NCBI GenBank assembly: GCA_900290245.1
Contig: OKRB01000103.1
Location: 17,756 to 81,755 of the forward strand
DNA from: Candidatus Sulfuritelmatomonas gaucii
GTDB taxonomy: Bacteria > Acidobacteriota > Terriglobia > Terriglobales > Acidobacteriaceae
Direction: 5' to 3'
Length of the DNA stretch: 64,000 nt
The notes under the pieces were generated by a model that had not been told where the DNA came from, did no database searches, and was given only the letters and a program-made list of their open reading frames with translations. A program made the translations under genes and the position numbers. Of the stretch, positions 27,981-37,086 are shown one piece after another; the stretch's first letter is position 1; each line of letters begins with the position of its first letter.

Positions 27981-28025
27981 TGTCCCATCCCGGCCGCAGC
28001 ATGGTATTGCGGCAAGGATGGGACA
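27981..28025 (-). promoter_or_regulatory. Intercistronic hairpin between TonB receptor and GH3 genes
   Basis: TGTCCCATCC pairs perfectly with GGATGGGACA, and an inner GCCGCA/TGCGGC stem closes the loop. It lies between the receptor stop (28048) and the GH3 start (27918). On the minus strand the stem is followed by TTACATCATG, not a U-run. I read it as an mRNA processing or stabilising structure, or a weak terminator. Confidence 0.6.
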
Positions 28026-28047
28026 TGAAGTCGGACCTTAACGGCTG

Positions 28048-31000
28048 CTAGAACACATACTTCAAGGCGAACTGCAGCTGTCTTGGGCTATTAGAGATAC
28101 TGTTTATCGATCCGTACGCGGAGGCATCGATGTTAGTATTGCTCGGGCCCGAGAAGTCAGTCAGGTTGGGAACGTTGAACGCCTCGAAGCGGAACTGGAA
28201 TTTCGATCCTTCCGTGACGTTGAAGTCTTTGGAGAGAGACGCATCGACTGACTGGTGATTACCTGTGTAGCAAACGTTGAAGCCTGAATTGCCATAGGTT
28301 AAAGCGGTGGGAACTTGGTAGGCGGCTGCGTTGTAGTTCTTGGTGAGCACGCCCGTAGTGGCGCACCCGCCTGCGGCCACCACATTCGGGTGTTGGGGTG
28401 TCACACCGATGTTAGCTACGTCAGTGGAAATGGTGGGGGTCCACGGAACGCCACTGCGGAAGTTACTGATGGTCTGGAACTGCCAGCCCCCCAGGATGGC
28501 ATTCACTGCCGGATTCGTCGTGTTCAGGAATTGTTTACCGCGCCCAAAGGGCAGGCTGTATCCCAGGGCGACCGTCAGGATTTGTGGAATGTTGGAGCCG
28601 TCCACAAATCTTGCCATGTGGCCGTCTCCTCCCAATACCACTTGCTGGCCTCTGTCGATGTTCTTTTCAAATGTGTACGACAGCGTGTACCAGAGCCCAT
28701 TTGATATCCGCTTGTGGACTGCGACCTGGAAGGAGTGGTAGATGGACGACGCGTTCTGCGTGTTGAAGTTGATCGTTCCGAAGTTGGTATAGGGACGTCG
28801 TGCTTGAATGGCTCCTGTAGCCGGCGTGGGATCGTTGACGTTGAGCGAGCCCGGCAAATGCCTTCCCGTCGTGCCAACGTAATTCGCGTCCACCACTATT
28901 CCACCAGGTAGTTGCCTCTCAAAACCAAAGCTCCAGTGCGCATTGCTTGCCATCTTCGCGTGCTCAGGAAGCGGAGACCAGGATACGGGCGTATTGGCCG
29001 GCGTCATATTCAAGCCGAATGCCTGGTTGAGGAAGAAGTTCGCCGTAGTCTGGGTCGGGATAACGTTTGTTGTGGCATTGACGGTTTGGGTGAAATTGAA
29101 GGGAATAAAGTTGAAGTTCAAACGCAGGTTGGTACTCTCAATCTGGTAGTACTGGCCAATGCCGCCGCGAATCACGGTCTTCTCCCCGAAAGGACGCCAG
29201 GAGAACCCGAGGCGCGGCCCAAGCAGATCCTTGCTCACGTTCGTGACTGTAAGTGGGAGACCCGCAGTGCTCGTCGTCTGAATCAAACTTCCGAAAATCG
29301 CGACGCCCACGGCGGCGTCGGGTTGTGCGTTCAGATTCACGGAACTTGTGCTGCTTGAAACGATCACTGGTTTGGCCTGGGTGGGATCAAACGTTGCCCC
29401 TTGTCCGAGATAAGGCGTCAGCCAGGGCATATATTGGTAGCGCAACCCCGCGGTGATCGTCAGCTTTTCCGTTGCCCGCCAATCATCCTGGCCGTAAAAT
29501 TCCCAGAAGGTTCCAGCGCCGCCCCAGAAGTTCGGATAATTGCCACGTGTCGCGCTAGCCGGATACCCCAGTAACCAGTCGGCAAAACCGTCTCCGGTTC
29601 CGGAGGCGCCTTTATTTGAGGTCTCGGCCCCCGTGAAGCTGAAACTCCCGTCTGAGGTCCGCGAGTCAAAGAGCAAGCATTTGTTGTCTTCGATCATGGT
29701 TCCCACCTTGATAAGGTGGCGTCCCTTTTCCCACGTCAGGTTGTCAACCCATTCATAGATATATCTGTTCTGACCCTTCGGGCGACCGTCGCCAAATTGC
29801 CCGGTCAAGTTTCCTCCAAGATAGTTCGTGAGGTTAAAAATTGGAAAAGTCCCGGCTCCGGGACTGATGAGCCCAGCCAGGGTGGAGGAGACGATGCCCG
29901 CCGCCTGGTCCATTGCGACGCCTTGCCCTGGCAGCAAGGAATAGCCCCGATACTGCCCGGGAAGCTCGTTATACAGCGCCTCGTTGACAATATGCGGCCC
30001 AATCGAACTGGTGAGGGCAATTTCGAAGTCCGTCGCGGGCCCTTCAAGAAATGCGGATCCCAGGGCGGGAAACGGAGAAGCGTCGTTCTCTCGGTTCCGA
30101 TCTGTGCTGTACCTTGCGAAGACCCTGTTGGTGTTGTGGATGACTTGATCCACGCGCAGCATGAAGTTGTCGTAGCGATAATACTGAACTGGATTGGAGA
30201 TGTAATTGAGCCCATTAGCCGAGTTTGGCGCCGGAATGAGCTTGTCGAAAAATGTTGCGACCGAAGAGATCTGTCCCGAAAGAATCTTGTTGCCCGGAAA
30301 CTGCGTGCGGGCTCCGCCAGCCACCGTGGTCGTGGGATCGTAAATTGCATGCAAGCCTGATGCGCTGAAGTCGCCTCCCAGTTGCGCCTGTGTTGGAACG
30401 GGAACATTGGAAGTGAGGCCCTGCACCTGCCTGTTGCCCTCATAGCTTGCAAAGAAAAAGGTTCTATCCTTTCCACTGTAAAGCTTGGGGATCGACAGCG
30501 GTCCGCCTATCGTTCCGCCGAACTGGTTGCGCTTAAGCTCAGGTTTCGTCAGTGCGAAAAAGCCCTGTGCGTCGGTGTCCTGGTTGCGCACAAATTCGAA
30601 AAGATCGCCGTGAAATTCGTTCCCTCCCGATTTCGTGGTGGTATTGAAGGCGGCGCCAACCCCCGTGTATTCAGCGGAATAAGGACTCGATTCAACGTTG
30701 TATTCCTGCGTAGCATCGATCGAGGTCATGATCTGAGTGCCGCCTTCATGATGCGCGGTAATGTCGCCGCCATCGAGCAGGAAGTCCGATTCCTGTCCGT
30801 TGATTCCGTCGAACACGTTTCCATTCAAATTTTCGGGACGGACATTCTGCGTGTTCCCCGAAGCCGGCAGGGGAGCTACTCCGGGCGAGAGTTCGGCAAG
30901 TTGGGTAAACTGTCTGCCATTGAGCGGAAGACTTTCAACTTGCGTATTCGTGACGGTCATATTCAAGGAACCGGATTGTGTCTCCAGAATGGGGCCCTCA

Positions 31001-31380
31001 GTGGTTACTTCCACTTTGGTATTTGCTGTGCCGATGTGCAGATTCAGGTCCACCTCTGCGGCTTGACCGACTGTGAGTTCAATTCCGCTTCGAACCTCTG
31101 TCTGAAATCCCCGCGCGGTGGCGCTGACCGAATAAGTTCCCGGATTGAGGGGAGTCACAACGTAATTGCCAGCAGCGTCGGTCTTGACGGTTTCAGAAAT
31201 GTTCGTAGCGGGGTTGGTGACAGTGATTGTCGCTCCAGGCACGGCAGCGTGCTGAGGGTCGAACACTTGACCCAGAATTCGTCCTGCTTGAAGCTGTGCA
31301 AATGCTGTCGAGCCGGCCAGCAGAAAGGCGCCGACAAAAGACAAGGCATACAGCAACTTCTTTCCAACGTGATTTTGCAT
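28048..31380 (-). CDS. TonB-dependent receptor with carboxypeptidase-regulatory-like domain
   Basis: This 1110-residue outer-membrane protein belongs to the large receptor family typical of Acidobacteriota. A signal peptide (1-28, STAFAQ) is followed by a carboxypeptidase-regulatory-like beta domain (about 32-110, ILGQVFDPQHAAVPGATITV). A plug with VESLPLNGRQFTQLAELSPGV comes next, then a long barrel of Asn/aromatic-rich strands ending in LQFALKYVF with the terminal Phe expected for outer-membrane insertion. GGAGGAGG precedes the ATG. It is followed by GH3 and GH127 genes, so it probably imports xylose- or arabinose-containing oligosaccharides. Confidence 0.93.
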   Translation of the reverse strand: MQNHVGKKLLYALSFVGAFLLAGSTAFAQLQAGRILGQVFDPQHAAVPGATITVTNPATNISETVKTDAAGNYVVTPLNPGTYSVSATARGFQTEVRSGIELTVGQAAEVDLNLHIGTANTKVEVTTEGPILETQSGSLNMTVTNTQVESLPLNGRQFTQLAELSPGVAPLPASGNTQNVRPENLNGNVFDGINGQESDFLLDGGDITAHHEGGTQIMTSIDATQEYNVESSPYSAEYTGVGAAFNTTTKSGGNEFHGDLFEFVRNQDTDAQGFFALTKPELKRNQFGGTIGGPLSIPKLYSGKDRTFFFASYEGNRQVQGLTSNVPVPTQAQLGGDFSASGLHAIYDPTTTVAGGARTQFPGNKILSGQISSVATFFDKLIPAPNSANGLNYISNPVQYYRYDNFMLRVDQVIHNTNRVFARYSTDRNRENDASPFPALGSAFLEGPATDFEIALTSSIGPHIVNEALYNELPGQYRGYSLLPGQGVAMDQAAGIVSSTLAGLISPGAGTFPIFNLTNYLGGNLTGQFGDGRPKGQNRYIYEWVDNLTWEKGRHLIKVGTMIEDNKCLLFDSRTSDGSFSFTGAETSNKGASGTGDGFADWLLGYPASATRGNYPNFWGGAGTFWEFYGQDDWRATEKLTITAGLRYQYMPWLTPYLGQGATFDPTQAKPVIVSSSTSSVNLNAQPDAAVGVAIFGSLIQTTSTAGLPLTVTNVSKDLLGPRLGFSWRPFGEKTVIRGGIGQYYQIESTNLRLNFNFIPFNFTQTVNATTNVIPTQTTANFFLNQAFGLNMTPANTPVSWSPLPEHAKMASNAHWSFGFERQLPGGIVVDANYVGTTGRHLPGSLNVNDPTPATGAIQARRPYTNFGTINFNTQNASSIYHSFQVAVHKRISNGLWYTLSYTFEKNIDRGQQVVLGGDGHMARFVDGSNIPQILTVALGYSLPFGRGKQFLNTTNPAVNAILGGWQFQTISNFRSGVPWTPTISTDVANIGVTPQHPNVVAAGGCATTGVLTKNYNAAAYQVPTALTYGNSGFNVCYTGNHQSVDASLSKDFNVTEGSKFQFRFEAFNVPNLTDFSGPSNTNIDASAYGSINSISNSPRQLQFALKYVF

Positions 31381-31768
31381 TCAAGCCTCCTCCATCAATG
31401 GCCCCATGACTAGGGGCGGCCGATCGTTGATCGAATGGTTTTGCGAGCAATGGGTTCGGGAACGCTCGAGTTGAAGTGGTACGAATCCTAGTAGCGAAAT
31501 TCCAGGTATGTCAAGAAGAAAAGATGAAGATCAGGTTGTCTGATGGCGACCCTACATCATGAAAATAAAGAGAGAACAAGTGACTGCCACGCGGTTACAA
31601 CTTCACCGCGGTCAGTGAAGCCGTCAGATGCAATTCCGACTGACGGCTTGTGCTATTGACCCCGAATTCCGCATGAATGAAACACTTCCTGCCCTAACAT
31701 CTGATTCCTGGATTCAAGGCGCGCTGGAACATTACGGCAAACCAGGAAAATCTCCTCTGTCCCTCCTC
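31381..31768. other. Intergenic region upstream of the TonB receptor gene
   Basis: This 388-base gap lies between the receptor start and the cupin lipoprotein stop. It contains a hairpin at 31618-31649. No other gene is supported; the plus-strand ORF overlapping the cupin gene is a shadow. Confidence 0.5.
31618..31649 (-). terminator. Hairpin downstream of the cupin lipoprotein gene
   Basis: AAGCCGTCAG pairs perfectly with CTGACGGCTT around a 12-base loop, about 120 bases after the stop of the last gene in the sugar-acid operon. A second interrupted stem lies next to it. No U-tract follows on the minus strand, so intrinsic termination is possible but not certain. Confidence 0.5.
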
Positions 31769-32362
31769 TCATTCTGTCGTAGATTCCAACGTCACAATCT
31801 GCCGCACACCCGAACTGTAAGAGATGACTGCGCGCATCGGCGCGTTCGTGTTATTGATTCCCTGGTGTGGGACATTGGGTGGAATCCGGATGATGTCACC
31901 GGCGTGCAGAACGACTCTTCGACTCCCGACGACGCTTTCAAACGAGCCCGACAAAACATAGAGCAATTCCTCGCAGTTGGGATGCTTATGCAACGGGTTC
32001 CGCTTTCCGGGATCAATCTGCACAATGCCGAATGTCTGAGACGTCGCAGGATCCAGCTTGGAATTCATCATCCATCGGATCCAGCCCCATGGATATTTAA
32101 CTTCAGTGACGGAATCAAATTTTTCTATCGAAAATTGCGTGGCTTCTTGTGTATTGCTTATTGACGCGGTTGTCGCCGGGGCCGATGCAGTCTTGGCATG
32201 GCCGGTCCGGCAGCCTGCCAGTGAGGCGCATGCCAGAAGCCCCGCGACTGTCAAAACACGACGATGCCAGGTCGTCCTGGCTTTTCCGGCATTCAAATCC
32301 GGCGTTGAATGCCGCCTCGAAACTGACGCCACCGTGTTCGACAAGCACCTGCTCTTTGACAC
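31769..32362 (-). CDS. Cupin-domain lipoprotein
   Basis: A hydrophobic segment ends in the lipobox LAGC (VLTVAGLLACASLAGC), so the protein should be lipid-anchored outside the cytoplasm. The following single cupin domain has metal-ligand text HKHPNCEELLYVLSG, ending with GDIIRIPPNVPHQGIN. I place the start at the GTG at 32362, since AAGGAG is six bases upstream; the ATG at 32368 abuts that site. This gives 197 residues with a long N-terminal lead before the lipobox. It is the last gene of the sugar-acid operon, 66 bases after the isomerase gene. It may bind or isomerise a sugar derivative in the periplasm; no substrate can be read. Confidence 0.75.
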   Translation of the reverse strand: MSKSRCLSNTVASVSRRHSTPDLNAGKARTTWHRRVLTVAGLLACASLAGCRTGHAKTASAPATTASISNTQEATQFSIEKFDSVTEVKYPWGWIRWMMNSKLDPATSQTFGIVQIDPGKRNPLHKHPNCEELLYVLSGSFESVVGSRRVVLHAGDIIRIPPNVPHQGINNTNAPMRAVISYSSGVRQIVTLESTTE

Positions 32363-32427
32363 TTTCATCTCCTTGTTTGCCGTGCCATGCGTTGTCAGCG
32401 GGTCGCTGGAGATAGTGCCCCGCATTC

Positions 32428-33207
32428 TCAATGCTGCGCGGCCCTGTACCATCCCAGGCCGTCCGTCGTTTTGCCGGCCGGGCGGTACTCGCAGCCCAGC
32501 CATCCCGGGTAGCCGATCTCATCAATTACACGAAACAGATACTCGTAGCAGACCTCGCCTGTATCCGGCTCGTGCCGCTCGGGGCATCCGGCAATCTGAA
32601 TATGTCCGCACTGCGACGCATATCGCCTAAGGCTCGTGGCGAGATCTCCCTCCATTACCTGCATGTGATAGAGATCCATTTGCATCTTGAGGTTTGCTGC
32701 GCCAACGGCTTCGCAGATAGAGTGTGCGTCTTTTTGCGTGCAAACCAGAAAGCCAGGCATATCTCGCGTGTTGATGGCTTCAAGAAGCAGTGTGATGTCC
32801 CGCGCGGCCAGTTTCTGTGCGGCGTACTTGAGATTTGCAATGAGGGTCGCGCGGCAGGCTGCCGGATCAGCGCCGGCTGGGGCAATGCCGGCCATCGCAT
32901 GAAGGCGCGAGACGCCCAAGTGCTCGGCATACAACAGCGCCTTTTCCACGCCATCACGAAATTCCTGCTCTCTTCCCGGAAGTCCGGTGATGCCTCGCTC
33001 GGCCGCAGCCCAATTGCCCGCAGGCATATTGAACAGCACAATCTGCACACCTGCGGTTTTTGCCTTCTCAGCAACCTCTTGGGGCGAGTGCTCGTATGGA
33101 AACAGGAACTCTACAGCTGTGAATCCCGCCTCCGAAGCCGCCTTGAAGCGGTCGAGGAAGGGGACCTCGTTAAACATCATGGTGAGATTCGCTGCAAACC
33201 TCGGCAT
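32428..33207 (-). CDS. Hydroxypyruvate isomerase-like TIM-barrel enzyme (Hyi/OtnI family)
   Basis: The start at 33207 (MPRFAANLT) has GGAGAG seven bases upstream, giving 259 residues, the normal length. The catalytic Glu pair of this family falls at Glu143 (LLEAINTRDMPGF) and Glu240 (GCEYRP). Relatives isomerise hydroxypyruvate to tartronate semialdehyde, or 2-oxo-tetronates, and similar folds act in apiose catabolism. The gene overlaps the LarA-family gene by 38 bases, so they are translationally coupled. In this operon it may act on a small hydroxy-oxo acid or phosphate released by the transketolase or racemase steps. Confidence 0.9.
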   Translation of the reverse strand: MPRFAANLTMMFNEVPFLDRFKAASEAGFTAVEFLFPYEHSPQEVAEKAKTAGVQIVLFNMPAGNWAAAERGITGLPGREQEFRDGVEKALLYAEHLGVSRLHAMAGIAPAGADPAACRATLIANLKYAAQKLAARDITLLLEAINTRDMPGFLVCTQKDAHSICEAVGAANLKMQMDLYHMQVMEGDLATSLRRYASQCGHIQIAGCPERHEPDTGEVCYEYLFRVIDEIGYPGWLGCEYRPAGKTTDGLGWYRAAQH

Positions 33208-34495
33208 ATCGTTCACTCTCCTTACCGGTGAAGTTCGCCATGATGTCGGCACCCGCTGTGATCACTCCAATGCGCGCATGTTTTCCGTGCCGCGCAAGAG
33301 CCGCCGCTAGCGCTTCATCAAAGTTGGTCGTCGCCGTGATCCCGATCTTGCGCGCTTCAATATCCGGAATTCCATCTGACACCAGCGCAATGTTCAGGCG
33401 CCGTCGCGTTCGATCGAATGCCAGATAGGTTGCCGCTGCCACCTCGTCGTGCACTTTGCCTTCGGTGACCAGGTCCATCACCATGTCTCCGGGCATGGTG
33501 CCGAAATCGACAAGCAAAGTGTGGTCGGGCGCGATACCTTCGGGCGCGGGGATCAGGAGGATGAGAGTCCCCCCATCCTTGACGATCATTCCGCAGTTGT
33601 TCACCGGTTTGAAGCCTTGCCACAGGTCGCGATCAGCGGGATGCGAGCTGGCGACGACGATGTCTGGCCTCTCTGGAACAGAGACGGTGTAGATGGGGCG
33701 CGCGATCTCAATGCCCGCTCGATGCGCTTTCACTACATCTCCCGCAACCACACCCGCAACCGTTCCACTTGCATCCAGCGCCACATTGACAATGAACTTG
33801 AGCCCGGACTTGATGGCGATGTTTTCCATCTCTTTCCGAACTTCGTTGTCGACGTTGCCGAGAATCTCGTAAACGCGCGGTCCAGCGATTAAATGCGTTC
33901 TTCCCGTCGTAATCGCGCTGCTGACGCCCGGTTGCACCATCTTGGCTCCCCCCGCCCAGCCCGCATACATATGAGGAATAATGTTGCCCACGGCAATCGT
34001 TATGGGAGTCTCCAGGTACCGGCGACTTAACTGGATCGGGATCCCGAGTGGACTCACGCCCAGGTCGACGAAGTCTTCTGGCTTGTGAGACATGTTGGTG
34101 ACGGAAATACGCCGCAGCACGGGTTCACCTACGCGCGCCGCGATCTCGGTCTCACTCATCCATCGATGAGTCCCGAGTGCGATCATGCCCGAAATCTCGC
34201 TGTCGGGGACTCCCGCCGCATTTAGCTCATCGAGAAGAATCGGCAGGACGATTTTCTGCGGTGTGGTCCGTGTGCTGTCATCCACCAGAATGAGAGTGCG
34301 CTTGCCATGTCGGGCTACCAATTCCGCGAGTGTCGGTGAGCCAATGGGGTTACGGATCGCGTGACGGACCACGGCTGCTATGTCCGGAATTGGAACGGCA
34401 TGCCGAGGTCCTTCGATCCAGGCGAGATTCGCTTCGGGAATTTCTATCGTCCGCTGTTCATGGCCATAGGGAAGCGTAATCTTCTTCATCATCAA
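33170..34495 (-). CDS. LarA-family nickel-dependent racemase/epimerase homologue
   Basis: LarA uses a nickel-pincer nucleotide to racemise 2-hydroxy acids. Homologues act on malate, gluconate and other 2-hydroxy acids. The 441-residue protein keeps the key residues nearly in register with lactate racemase: His110 (ALGTHRW), His175 and Lys185 (PHMYAGWAGGAK) and His201 (GRTHLI). Lys185 would hold the cofactor. No larB, larC or larE maturation genes are in the window, so the cofactor must be made elsewhere. It overlaps the transketolase gene by four bases. A sugar acid such as an aldonate is a likelier substrate here than lactate, but this is inference. Confidence 0.9.
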   Translation of the reverse strand: MMMKKITLPYGHEQRTIEIPEANLAWIEGPRHAVPIPDIAAVVRHAIRNPIGSPTLAELVARHGKRTLILVDDSTRTTPQKIVLPILLDELNAAGVPDSEISGMIALGTHRWMSETEIAARVGEPVLRRISVTNMSHKPEDFVDLGVSPLGIPIQLSRRYLETPITIAVGNIIPHMYAGWAGGAKMVQPGVSSAITTGRTHLIAGPRVYEILGNVDNEVRKEMENIAIKSGLKFIVNVALDASGTVAGVVAGDVVKAHRAGIEIARPIYTVSVPERPDIVVASSHPADRDLWQGFKPVNNCGMIVKDGGTLILLIPAPEGIAPDHTLLVDFGTMPGDMVMDLVTEGKVHDEVAAATYLAFDRTRRRLNIALVSDGIPDIEARKIGITATTNFDEALAAALARHGKHARIGVITAGADIMANFTGKESERYAEVCSESHHDV

Positions 34496-35490
34496 TACAC
34501 CTCGCTTGTTGCGTGTGACGAGCTTGCTTGTTTGCGTGCCATGGCGCGCTGAGCGGCAGCCACGATTGCTTCCACGCTCATCCCGTATTTGTCGAGCAGG
34601 TCGAGATAAGGACCGGACTCGGCAAATGTATCATTCACGCCGATTCGTTCCAGCGGAGCCGGATACTGCTGCGCCAGACACTCAGCCACCGCGCCGCCAA
34701 GTCCTCCAATGATCGAATGTTCTTCGACCGTCACAAGGGCGCCGGTTTCCTGCGCACAGCGGACAATGAAGTCGCTATCGATCGGCTTGATGGTATGCAT
34801 TTCGACAACGCGTAGCCGGATATCCTGCCGGGAGAGCGACCTTGCCGCCTCAATGGCCCTAGCGACCATGACACCGCACGCAATCACAGTGGCGTCATCG
34901 CCGTCGATCAAGGTGACTCCTTCGCCGATCTTTGGTTCGTAGGCATCGGTAAAGACCTCCGGCACTTCATTCCGGCAGAGCCGGAAATACACGGGACCCT
35001 TCCACGCGGCGACTTGCGGCAACAGTTTCCGCACCGCAAGCGGATCCGCGGGCACCACGATCGTCATATTGGGCAAACTGCGAAAAATGGCGAAATCGGA
35101 AATCGTCTGGTGGGTTGGCCCATCGAAGGAATCGGAAAGGCCGCCATACGCGCCCGCCAGCTTGACGTTTGCTCCTCCAAAACAAAGATGCGTCCGCACC
35201 ATTTCCAGCGCGCGCGTCGCGAAAAGGAAGGCAAAGGTATTCGCGATCGGCACCTTACCGCTGCTGGCGAGACCAACCGCGACATCCACCAGCGCCGGCT
35301 CGGCAATGCCTACGTTGATAAACCTCTCGGGATAGACCGCCTCGAACATATAGCTGAAGTCGGAGCTCTGCACGTCTGCACTCAGCACAACGACGTCCTG
35401 CCGGGCGCGGCCCAGTTCCACCAGCGCCTCGCCATAGGCCTTGCGCATCGAGCTCGGACTGCCCAGCGGATTGCGGATCAAACCGTCCAT
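34492..35490 (-). CDS. Transketolase C-terminal subunit
   Basis: The 332-residue protein corresponds to the pyrimidine-binding and C-terminal domains of transketolase. It shows SSMRKAYGEALVEL, the catalytic Glu in NVGIAEPALVDVAVG, a ThDP-contact region FAFLFATRALEMVR, the phosphate-site GPTHQTISDFAIFRSLPN, and a transketolase-C domain (VTVEEHSIIGGLGGAVAE). It works with the N-terminal subunit encoded just upstream (13-base overlap), moving a two-carbon unit between sugar phosphates. Split transketolases of this kind often belong to dedicated catabolic operons, as in apulose phosphate degradation, rather than the central pentose phosphate pathway. Confidence 0.95.
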   Translation of the reverse strand: MDGLIRNPLGSPSSMRKAYGEALVELGRARQDVVVLSADVQSSDFSYMFEAVYPERFINVGIAEPALVDVAVGLASSGKVPIANTFAFLFATRALEMVRTHLCFGGANVKLAGAYGGLSDSFDGPTHQTISDFAIFRSLPNMTIVVPADPLAVRKLLPQVAAWKGPVYFRLCRNEVPEVFTDAYEPKIGEGVTLIDGDDATVIACGVMVARAIEAARSLSRQDIRLRVVEMHTIKPIDSDFIVRCAQETGALVTVEEHSIIGGLGGAVAECLAQQYPAPLERIGVNDTFAESGPYLDLLDKYGMSVEAIVAAAQRAMARKQASSSHATSEVY

Positions 35491-36380
35491 GCGCGCGTCC
35501 CTTCGTTCAGCTCAGCCAATGCCGCTTCAAACTGCGCGCTGTCCGGAATGCCGCCATGCCAGGCAGGCGAATTTTCCATGAAGCTCACACCCTTGCCCTT
35601 GGTAGTTCGCGCAATGATGACGACTGGCCGGCCGTGAACCTCATCCGCGCGATCCAGCGCATCGAGAATCTGCCCCACGTTGTGGCCGTGAATCTCAATC
35701 ACGTGCCAGTTGAATGCTGACCATTTGTCTGCGATGGGTTCGGTGGGCATCACATGCCGCGTGGTCCCCGTCTGCTGCACGCCGTTGTAGTCCACGATCA
35801 CGGTGAGATTGTCGAGCGCGAATTTAGCCGCCGTCATCATGCCTTCCCATATGACGCCGCTGTTCAACTCGCCGTCGCCCAGGATCGCATAGATTCTTCG
35901 CTTCGATCCGTCCATGCGCGCAGCCAGCGCCATGCCCGCGGCAATGGCCACCCCGTGCCCCAGCGGCCCGGCAGCCACTTCCACTCCCGGCGTCTTTTGC
36001 GGCTCCGGATGGCCCTGCAAACGCGAATCGAGGCCGCGGAACGTAGGCAGCTCGTCGACCGGGAAGAACCCGCGATGCGCCAGAACCGTGTAGAGCATCG
36101 CGCACGCATGCCCCTTCGAGAAGACCAGCCGGTCGCGGTCGCTCCAATCGGGCCGCGCTGGATCGACCCGCAGATGATGAAAGTAGAGCGCGGTTAAGAT
36201 TTCAGCGCAGGAGAATGCCCCGCCGATGTGACCGGATTTGCGCCCATACACCATGCGCAATACGTGCGTACGGTATTCGCCGGCGCGCCGCGAGAGATCA
36301 GCTACCATCGCGTCAGTGTGCCGTGTTCCGTATGGATAAACGGCGTTAGCGAGCACCGGGTTAGCGGAAGGCGACGTCAC
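35478..36380 (-). CDS. Transketolase N-terminal (ThDP-binding) subunit
   Basis: The 300-residue protein carries the diphosphate-binding domain: SGHIGGAFSCAEILTALYF, LSKGH-like FSKGHACAMLY, GPLGHGVAIAAGMALA, and the ThDP/Mg motif GDGELNSGVIWEGMM followed by DYNGVQQTG. It needs the partner subunit encoded downstream for activity. The start overlaps the end of the racemase-like gene by four bases, so the operon is tightly packed. Substrates depend on the pathway; no sugar kinase is encoded in the operon, so the phosphorylated substrate must be made by an enzyme from elsewhere. Confidence 0.95.
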   Translation of the reverse strand: MTSPSANPVLANAVYPYGTRHTDAMVADLSRRAGEYRTHVLRMVYGRKSGHIGGAFSCAEILTALYFHHLRVDPARPDWSDRDRLVFSKGHACAMLYTVLAHRGFFPVDELPTFRGLDSRLQGHPEPQKTPGVEVAAGPLGHGVAIAAGMALAARMDGSKRRIYAILGDGELNSGVIWEGMMTAAKFALDNLTVIVDYNGVQQTGTTRHVMPTEPIADKWSAFNWHVIEIHGHNVGQILDALDRADEVHGRPVVIIARTTKGKGVSFMENSPAWHGGIPDSAQFEAALAELNEGTRAWTV

Positions 36381-37075
36381 GCATGTACCTCCGCAGGAGC
36401 AGCAGCTCCATATAGGGTGCGGCGAATGAAGTCGAAGCCCGTGGTGCCGCTGTTATAGACAGGAACCGCCGTCTTGCCCAGGTACGGCTCCAGTGCCGAC
36501 ATCGAAAGCTGCGCCATCACGATGGAATCGACCTTGCTCGAAAGACGATTAATCTCTTCCAGAAGAATTCTGTTGTGCGTTTCTTTATCGCCTCTCTGAA
36601 TGGCCTCGAACGCTTCAGGACGCAGCACCGTCGTGATCTCCACCGGGCGCTTCTTTTCCTCCGCAACGATGCGCAGCAGCCGCTCCGATGAGGGCACGGT
36701 GGTGGCAAGCGTGGCCAGCATTCCCACGCGGCGGCCTTGCGATACAGCCAGTTCCATCATGGGCCGGTCGATCTGCATGATCGGAATATCGATCATCGGA
36801 CGAGCCAGTTCCGCTGCATAGTTGAAGGTGGAGCACGCAAGAAGAATCAACTCCACGCCCGACTCCTCGAGGTTGTGCGCATACTGTGCGAACCGGAAGT
36901 AGTTGTGCTTGGGAATCACTCCCACGCCGGCGGCGATGTTGTCGCGCTGGATTGTGTCGTCGCACAGATGCATGACCTCTACATCCGGAATGTACTTCTC
37001 GAGAAACGGCTGCATTGCGCGAATGGTGAGGTGAATCGCATGAATAATGCCGATCGTCTTTGTCTCTTTTTCCAC
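36377..37075 (-). CDS. Asp/Glu/hydantoin racemase-superfamily protein with one catalytic Cys
   Basis: The 232-residue protein has the two-domain fold text of this superfamily, with the first active-site block LLACSTFNYA (Cys81). The position of the second catalytic Cys reads AQLSMSALEP, without Cys. Two-cysteine members racemise amino acids; one-cysteine relatives include arylmalonate decarboxylase and maleate isomerase-like groups, so a racemase name should not be assumed. It lies between the MFS carrier and the transketolase subunits in the sugar-acid operon and probably acts on a carboxylic acid intermediate. Confidence 0.85.
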   Translation of the reverse strand: MEKETKTIGIIHAIHLTIRAMQPFLEKYIPDVEVMHLCDDTIQRDNIAAGVGVIPKHNYFRFAQYAHNLEESGVELILLACSTFNYAAELARPMIDIPIMQIDRPMMELAVSQGRRVGMLATLATTVPSSERLLRIVAEEKKRPVEITTVLRPEAFEAIQRGDKETHNRILLEEINRLSSKVDSIVMAQLSMSALEPYLGKTAVPVYNSGTTGFDFIRRTLYGAAAPAEVHA

Positions 37076-37086
37076 TGCATTCCCCT

